Below, piece by piece: positions 60,688-64,000 of a stretch of 64,000 nucleotides of DNA. The translations under genes and the position numbers were made by a program. This stretch comes from an uncultured Sphingomonas sp. (GTDB lineage: Bacteria; Pseudomonadota; Alphaproteobacteria; Sphingomonadales; Sphingomonadaceae). Position 1 is the first letter of the stretch; each line of letters begins with the position of its first letter. The stretch lies in contig NZ_CAJYHX010000007.1 of the NCBI RefSeq assembly GCF_913774285.1, positions 62,001 through 126,000 on the forward strand, given 5' to 3'. The notes beneath the pieces are model-generated. The model was not told the DNA's origin and searched no databases. It saw only the letters and a list, made by a program, of their open reading frames with translations.

Positions 60688-60704
60688 TCGGCGGTATCGA
60701 TCAG
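60684..60704. promoter_or_regulatory. Inverted repeat spanning the GH43 stop
   Basis: CTGATCG (60684-60690) and CGATCAG (60698-60704) are perfect arms with a 7-base loop, 86 bases before sodB. It could end the GH43 transcript or be a sodB operator; there is no U-tract. Confidence 0.3.
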
Positions 60705-60789
60705 GGGCGAAACAAAAAATGTTGCGGCGCGAGGCCGTCCCATGCGTTAGGCGGGCGGACAAGCTTTCCAATTCCAAGAGGAGCATGAC

Positions 60790-61413
60790 ATGGCCTTCGA
60801 ACTTCCCGAACTGCCGTACGCCAAGGACGCGCTCGCGCCGCACATGTCGGCCGAGACCTTCGACTTCCACCATGGCAAGCACCACAAGGCCTATGTCGAC
60901 AACTGCAACAAGCTGGTCGCCGACATCCCCGAACTCCAGGGCAAGAAGCTCACCGAGGTGATCGCCTACGCCAAGGAAAAGGGCAACAAGGGCCTGTTCA
61001 ACAACAGCTCGCAGATCTGGAACCACAGCTTTTTCTGGCAGTGCCTGACGCCGAACTATGCGGCGCCGACCGGCAAGCTGGCCGAGATGATCACCCGCGA
61101 CTTCGGCAGCCACGAAGCGCTGCTCGAGAAGCTGAAGGCGGAATCGGTCGGCCACTTCGCCAGCGGCTGGGGCTGGCTGGTGCTCGACGGCGACACGCTG
61201 AAGGTCACCTCGTTCCATGACGGCGACTCGCCCGTCGCGCACGGCGTGAAGCCGCTGTTCACGATCGACGTGTGGGAACACGCCTATTACATCGACTATC
61301 GCAACGCGCGTCCGTCGTTCGTCGACACCATCCTGACCAAGCTGGTAAACTGGCAATTCGTTGCCCAGAACCTCGACGGCGAAGGCGCGAGCCGCGCCGA
61401 CCAGCAGGGCTGA
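60790..61413 (+). CDS. sodB: Superoxide dismutase (Fe/Mn family)
   Basis: 207 residues, ATG 60790 after GAGGAG. It disproportionates superoxide in the cytoplasm. The N-terminal domain has ELPYAKDALAPHMSAETFDFHHGKHHKAYV with the first metal His pair. The C-terminal domain has FNNSSQIWNHSFFWQCL (metal His), then GWGWLVLDGDTLKVTS, and the remaining ligands in LFTIDVWEHAYYIDY (Asp and His). The sequence pattern with FASGWGWLV and the length suggest the iron form. A hairpin terminator follows. Confidence 0.95.
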   Translation: MAFELPELPYAKDALAPHMSAETFDFHHGKHHKAYVDNCNKLVADIPELQGKKLTEVIAYAKEKGNKGLFNNSSQIWNHSFFWQCLTPNYAAPTGKLAEMITRDFGSHEALLEKLKAESVGHFASGWGWLVLDGDTLKVTSFHDGDSPVAHGVKPLFTIDVWEHAYYIDYRNARPSFVDTILTKLVNWQFVAQNLDGEGASRADQQG

Positions 61414-61423
61414 GGCCTTGTCA

Positions 61424-61454
61424 ATCCCTCCGCCCGGTATCCGGGCGGGGGGAT
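61424..61454. terminator. Terminator between sodB and the ClC gene
   Basis: ATCCCTCCGCCCGG (61424-61437) pairs with CCGGGCGGGGGGAT (61441-61454), with one G-U pair and loop TAT. It serves the convergent genes and abuts the ClC stop codon. Confidence 0.75.
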
Positions 61455-63211
61455 CAACTTTCCCCGTACAATTCGCGCTGGGCCTTCTCCAGCTCCTCGG
61501 CATAGCGGCGGCGCGCATGGCTCTCGGTAATGAGCCCCAGCACCTGCCCGTCGCTCGACAACACCGCCAGATCGTCCGCCACACTCGCGTCGAAGGCTTC
61601 GAGCACTTCCGCGATCGTCATGTCGGGAGACAGCGCGCTGTCCACGAACTTCGCCATGCTGCCGATGCGCTCCGCCTGATCCGCGGATGGACTCCATACC
61701 GCCGCGGTCTCGGCGATCCCCGCATAATGCCCCTTGCCGTCGAGCAGCACGACCCGTTTGGTTGAGCCCAGCGGGAAGCGCGCGCGGAAGGTCGCGATGT
61801 CGGTCTCCGCGGGAATGGTCGCCACGTCGCGGCGCATCATCCGTGCGGCGGTGAGCGCGCGGACCCAGCCCACATCGCGGCCGCTGCGCAGCGTCTCGCC
61901 GCGCAGGTGTAGGCGCCAGGTCGAGAAGCTGTAGCCAAACATCTCGCGCACGATCGTGCTGGCGATCAGCGTCGCGGCGATAGTGACGCCCGTAATGCTG
62001 AAGTCGTGGGTCACTTCCAGCACCAGCAGCGACATCGTCATGGGCCCGCCGACCACCGCCACCGCCAGCGCCGCCATGCCGACCACCGCCGCATCGTCCG
62101 GCGCGAGGTGGTGGAGGCCCGGGACTTCGGCCAGCGTCAGCTGATAGAAGCGCCCGATCAGCGCGCCGAGGAACAGCGAAGCGAAGAACAGCCCGCCGCG
62201 AAAGCCGAAGCCGAGCGATACCGCGGAGCCGAGCAGTTTGAGCAGGATCACCAGCCCCAGCGAGGCGAGGGTCGCCGTCGCGGCGAGGTTGATGTCCAGT
62301 GCGCCGTGCCCGCTCGACAGCACTTGCGGGGAGAGGAGGGCGAGCGGGATCATCAGCACGCCGCCGATCAGCGGCGCCCAGGCGGGCCGGATCGGGCTGC
62401 GGCGGACGCCGGCCTCGACCAGCGCCACCAGCCGCATCAGCGCAATGCCGAAGCCGGCGCAGAGCACGCCGAGCAGCGCATAGAGGAGATAGTCGGCGGT
62501 GCCGATCGCATGCGCGCCGCCCGCGCTGATCACATAGGGGTGAATGCCCAGCGTCCGGGCAATGGTCGCGGCGGTCAGCGAGGCGAGCACCACCGGGGCG
62601 ACGATCGCCGGCGTGTAGGCTCCAAGCACAATCTCAAACGCGTAGAAGGCGCCGGTGAGCGGTGCGCCGAACGCTGCGCCCAGGCCCGCACCGGCCCCCG
62701 CCGCCATCAGCGTGCGCAGGTCCGCGCGGCGCAGCTTGAGCCGCTGACCGAGCAGCGAGGCCAGCCCGCCGCCGGCCTGCGCATAGGCGGCCTCCAACCC
62801 CACCGAGGCGCCGAAGCCGTTGGAGAGCAAGGTCTGGCCGACCACGGTTGCGGTATCACGCGCAGGAATGCGGCCGCCGTGCAGCGCGTTGGCCTCGACC
62901 ACGTCGACCGTCTTGCGGCGGCGCAGCAGCCAGAGCGTGCAGCCGAGCAGTGCGCCGCCCACCGGCAGGGCGAGCAGCCGCAGCGGCGCCATATGGCTGG
63001 CGGCGCTGAGATGCTCGCCTACCGCGAGCCCGAACAGCAACCGCTGCATGCCGCGCGCGCTCTGCCCGATCGCGATGGCGGCCAGACTGGCGACCGCGCC
63101 GACGCCCATCGCCAGCACCAGGAACAGCAGCGTGTTCGAGCGGATCTGCCGGCGCAGTCCGTTCGCCGCGCGCACCGCGTGGAAAGTCGCCGGGTGGCGC
63201 GGCAGGCCCAT
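61454..63211 (-). CDS. ClC-type chloride channel/antiporter with CBS domains
   Basis: 585 residues. An N-terminal ~22-residue cytoplasmic tail is followed by a ClC transmembrane part with about 18 helices. Selectivity signatures are visible: the segment ending GLEAAYAQAGGG holds the gating Glu (GREGP region, here GASVGLEA), and GFGFRGGLFFASLFLGAL corresponds to GxFxP. After residue ~440, two CBS domains follow (RMMRRDVATIPAETDIATFR, then SALSPDMTIAEVLEAFDASV and SSDGQVLGLITES), which sense adenine nucleotides. The EEE-type proton Glu cannot be judged securely. It likely moves chloride in acid or osmotic stress. Confidence 0.92.
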   Translation of the reverse strand: MGLPRHPATFHAVRAANGLRRQIRSNTLLFLVLAMGVGAVASLAAIAIGQSARGMQRLLFGLAVGEHLSAASHMAPLRLLALPVGGALLGCTLWLLRRRKTVDVVEANALHGGRIPARDTATVVGQTLLSNGFGASVGLEAAYAQAGGGLASLLGQRLKLRRADLRTLMAAGAGAGLGAAFGAPLTGAFYAFEIVLGAYTPAIVAPVVLASLTAATIARTLGIHPYVISAGGAHAIGTADYLLYALLGVLCAGFGIALMRLVALVEAGVRRSPIRPAWAPLIGGVLMIPLALLSPQVLSSGHGALDINLAATATLASLGLVILLKLLGSAVSLGFGFRGGLFFASLFLGALIGRFYQLTLAEVPGLHHLAPDDAAVVGMAALAVAVVGGPMTMSLLVLEVTHDFSITGVTIAATLIASTIVREMFGYSFSTWRLHLRGETLRSGRDVGWVRALTAARMMRRDVATIPAETDIATFRARFPLGSTKRVVLLDGKGHYAGIAETAAVWSPSADQAERIGSMAKFVDSALSPDMTIAEVLEAFDASVADDLAVLSSDGQVLGLITESHARRRYAEELEKAQRELYGES

Positions 63212-63217
63212 GCGCGA

Positions 63218-63841
63218 TCAGCCTTCCGGCGGGACGGGCGCGTCCTCGGGCTTTTCCAGCTGCAGGCCGTGGCGCAGCAGCATCGGGATATTGGCGATGG
63301 CGAAGACCAGGGTCAGCGGGATCACCACCCAGGTCTTGAACGTCACCCAGCGGTCCCAGTCGAGCATGTGGCGCATCACTTCGTTGAGCACGGCCATCGC
63401 GACGAAGAACACGGTCCAGTTGATCGTCAGCAGCCGCCAGCCCTTGGCGCTCAGCCCCGGATAGGCGGATTCGAGCATGGTCTGGAGCAGCGGCTTGTTG
63501 GTGATCAGGCCGTAGCCGAGGATCACCGCGAACATCGCATAGACGATGGTCGGCTTGACCTGGATGAAGGTCTGGTCGTGATAATAGAGCGTCAGCCCGC
63601 CGAACACGAGCACCAGCACGCCCGTGATCCACAGCATCGGCGAGACGTGGCGTGTCTTCCACCAGGAGACCGCGATCGCCACCGCCATCGCGATCATGAA
63701 GGCGAGGGTGGCGGTGAAGATGCGCTGGAGCTGGACGCCGGGCGCCAGGCTGTTGACCGCGAAGAACACGATCAGCGGGCCGTAATCCAGCGCCATGCGG
63801 AGACCTGCGGAGGCCTTGGGCGGCGGGGCGACATCAGCCAT
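63218..63841 (-). CDS. yciB: YciB/intracellular septation protein A
   Basis: 207 residues with about six hydrophobic helices ([56 protein letters not shown]). The conserved [21 protein letters not shown] and [20 protein letters not shown] are the YciB/IspZ family core. It is an inner-membrane protein linked to division and membrane integrity. Its start overlaps the upstream ftsY stop by 8 bases, so the two are co-transcribed. Confidence 0.93.
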   Translation of the reverse strand: MADVAPPPKASAGLRMALDYGPLIVFFAVNSLAPGVQLQRIFTATLAFMIAMAVAIAVSWWKTRHVSPMLWITGVLVLVFGGLTLYYHDQTFIQVKPTIVYAMFAVILGYGLITNKPLLQTMLESAYPGLSAKGWRLLTINWTVFFVAMAVLNEVMRHMLDWDRWVTFKTWVVIPLTLVFAIANIPMLLRHGLQLEKPEDAPVPPEG

Positions 63842-64000
63842 GGGTCAGTTCCTCCACGCCGGCGATGATGCGGGCGACCTCGACCGGGTCGAAGCCGCGC
63901 AGGTCGTCGACCTTTTCACCGACGCCGATCGCATGGATCGGCAGGCCGTATTTCTCCGCCGCCGCGACCAGCACGCCGCCGCGCGCGGTGCCGTCAAGCT
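63834..64000 (-). CDS. ftsY: Signal recognition particle receptor FtsY, C-terminal part
   Basis: Only the last 55 residues are inside the window. They read [20 protein letters not shown], then [20 protein letters not shown], ending [14 protein letters not shown]. This is the G4/G5 end of the SRP GTPase: KLDGTARGG, then the GVGE and DDL-x-F-DP elements that contact Ffh. FtsY docks the ribosome-SRP complex at the membrane. The rest lies beyond the right edge. It overlaps yciB by 8 bases. Confidence 0.95.
   Translation of the reverse strand, partial: LDGTARGGVLVAAAEKYGLPIHAIGVGEKVDDLRGFDPVEVARIIAGVEELTHG

Noticed and set aside
62006..63868. 620-codon plus-strand frame opposite the ClC and yciB genes
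   Set aside because: It is a shadow of clear membrane proteins, with runs of Gln, Arg and His and no start signal.

Overview
The window is a high-GC chromosomal segment of an alphaproteobacterium, almost certainly a sphingomonad (Sphingomonas or a near relative). The reasons are the neighbourhoods (serB/miaA/ilvBNC, pyrB with a DHOase-like partner, gatCAB), a trigger factor with a Lys/Ala-rich tail, TonB receptors with halogenase-like neighbours in place of SusCD pairs, and FNR/OmpW/Usp clustering. No phage, IS, plasmid or CRISPR sequence was seen. Two tRNA genes (Arg-CCT and Leu-TAG) are present.

Layout. 1-9 kb: nitrilase end, DUF1178 protein, tRNA-Arg, a class A beta-lactamase-like lipoprotein, a CPA1 Na+/H+ antiporter, a BCCT transporter, and a surface-glycan group (GT4, a homologue of plant reversibly glycosylated polypeptide/UDP-arabinopyranose mutase, two hexapeptide acyltransferases). 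9-12.6 kb: OmpW, an FNR-type regulator, a tandem UspA, a SWIB protein and a BLUF photoreceptor. 12.8-24.9 kb: biosynthesis (leuA, folE-SDR-folB, ilvB-ilvN-ilvC, miaA, serB) with an MCP, a TMEM175 channel and a YceI protein. 24.9-29 kb: MipA, a Sel1-SPOR protein, and a divergent ParA/ribbon-helix-helix/TPR-SPOR operon. 29-33.4 kb: pyrB with a catalytically dead dihydroorotase, ruvX, and an Lrp/AsnC regulator divergent from a Leu/Glu-type dehydrogenase. 33.4-44 kb: DUF3089 hydrolase, gatC-gatA and gatB separated by an opposite-strand GT2 plus membrane protein pair, two tandem paralogues of unknown family, a cyclophilin-like protein, a Crp/Fnr regulator and two tiny disordered proteins. 44-46 kb: tRNA-Leu and tig.

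46.2-60.7 kb is the most distinctive part, a carbohydrate utilisation locus. It holds a GH30 (endo-beta-1,6-galactanase-like), GH27, an FCD-type GntR regulator, a TonB-dependent receptor, a flavin-dependent halogenase-like protein, GH2, GH51 and GH43. The enzyme set suits the arabinose-decorated beta-1,6-galactan side chains of type II arabinogalactan. Three copies of a TTGT-N3-ACAA-type palindrome overlap the candidate promoters of the GH27-GH30 operon and of the receptor, so the GntR protein probably controls both. 60.7-64 kb: sodB, a ClC/CBS chloride channel, yciB and the end of ftsY.

Genes are tightly packed, with many 4-base stop/start overlaps (GH27/GH30, GH2/GH51/GH43, pyrB/pyrC', folE/SDR, gatC/gatA, RHH/SPOR), which indicates translational coupling. 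Assignments rest on reading motifs and on knowledge of the families; no database search was made.
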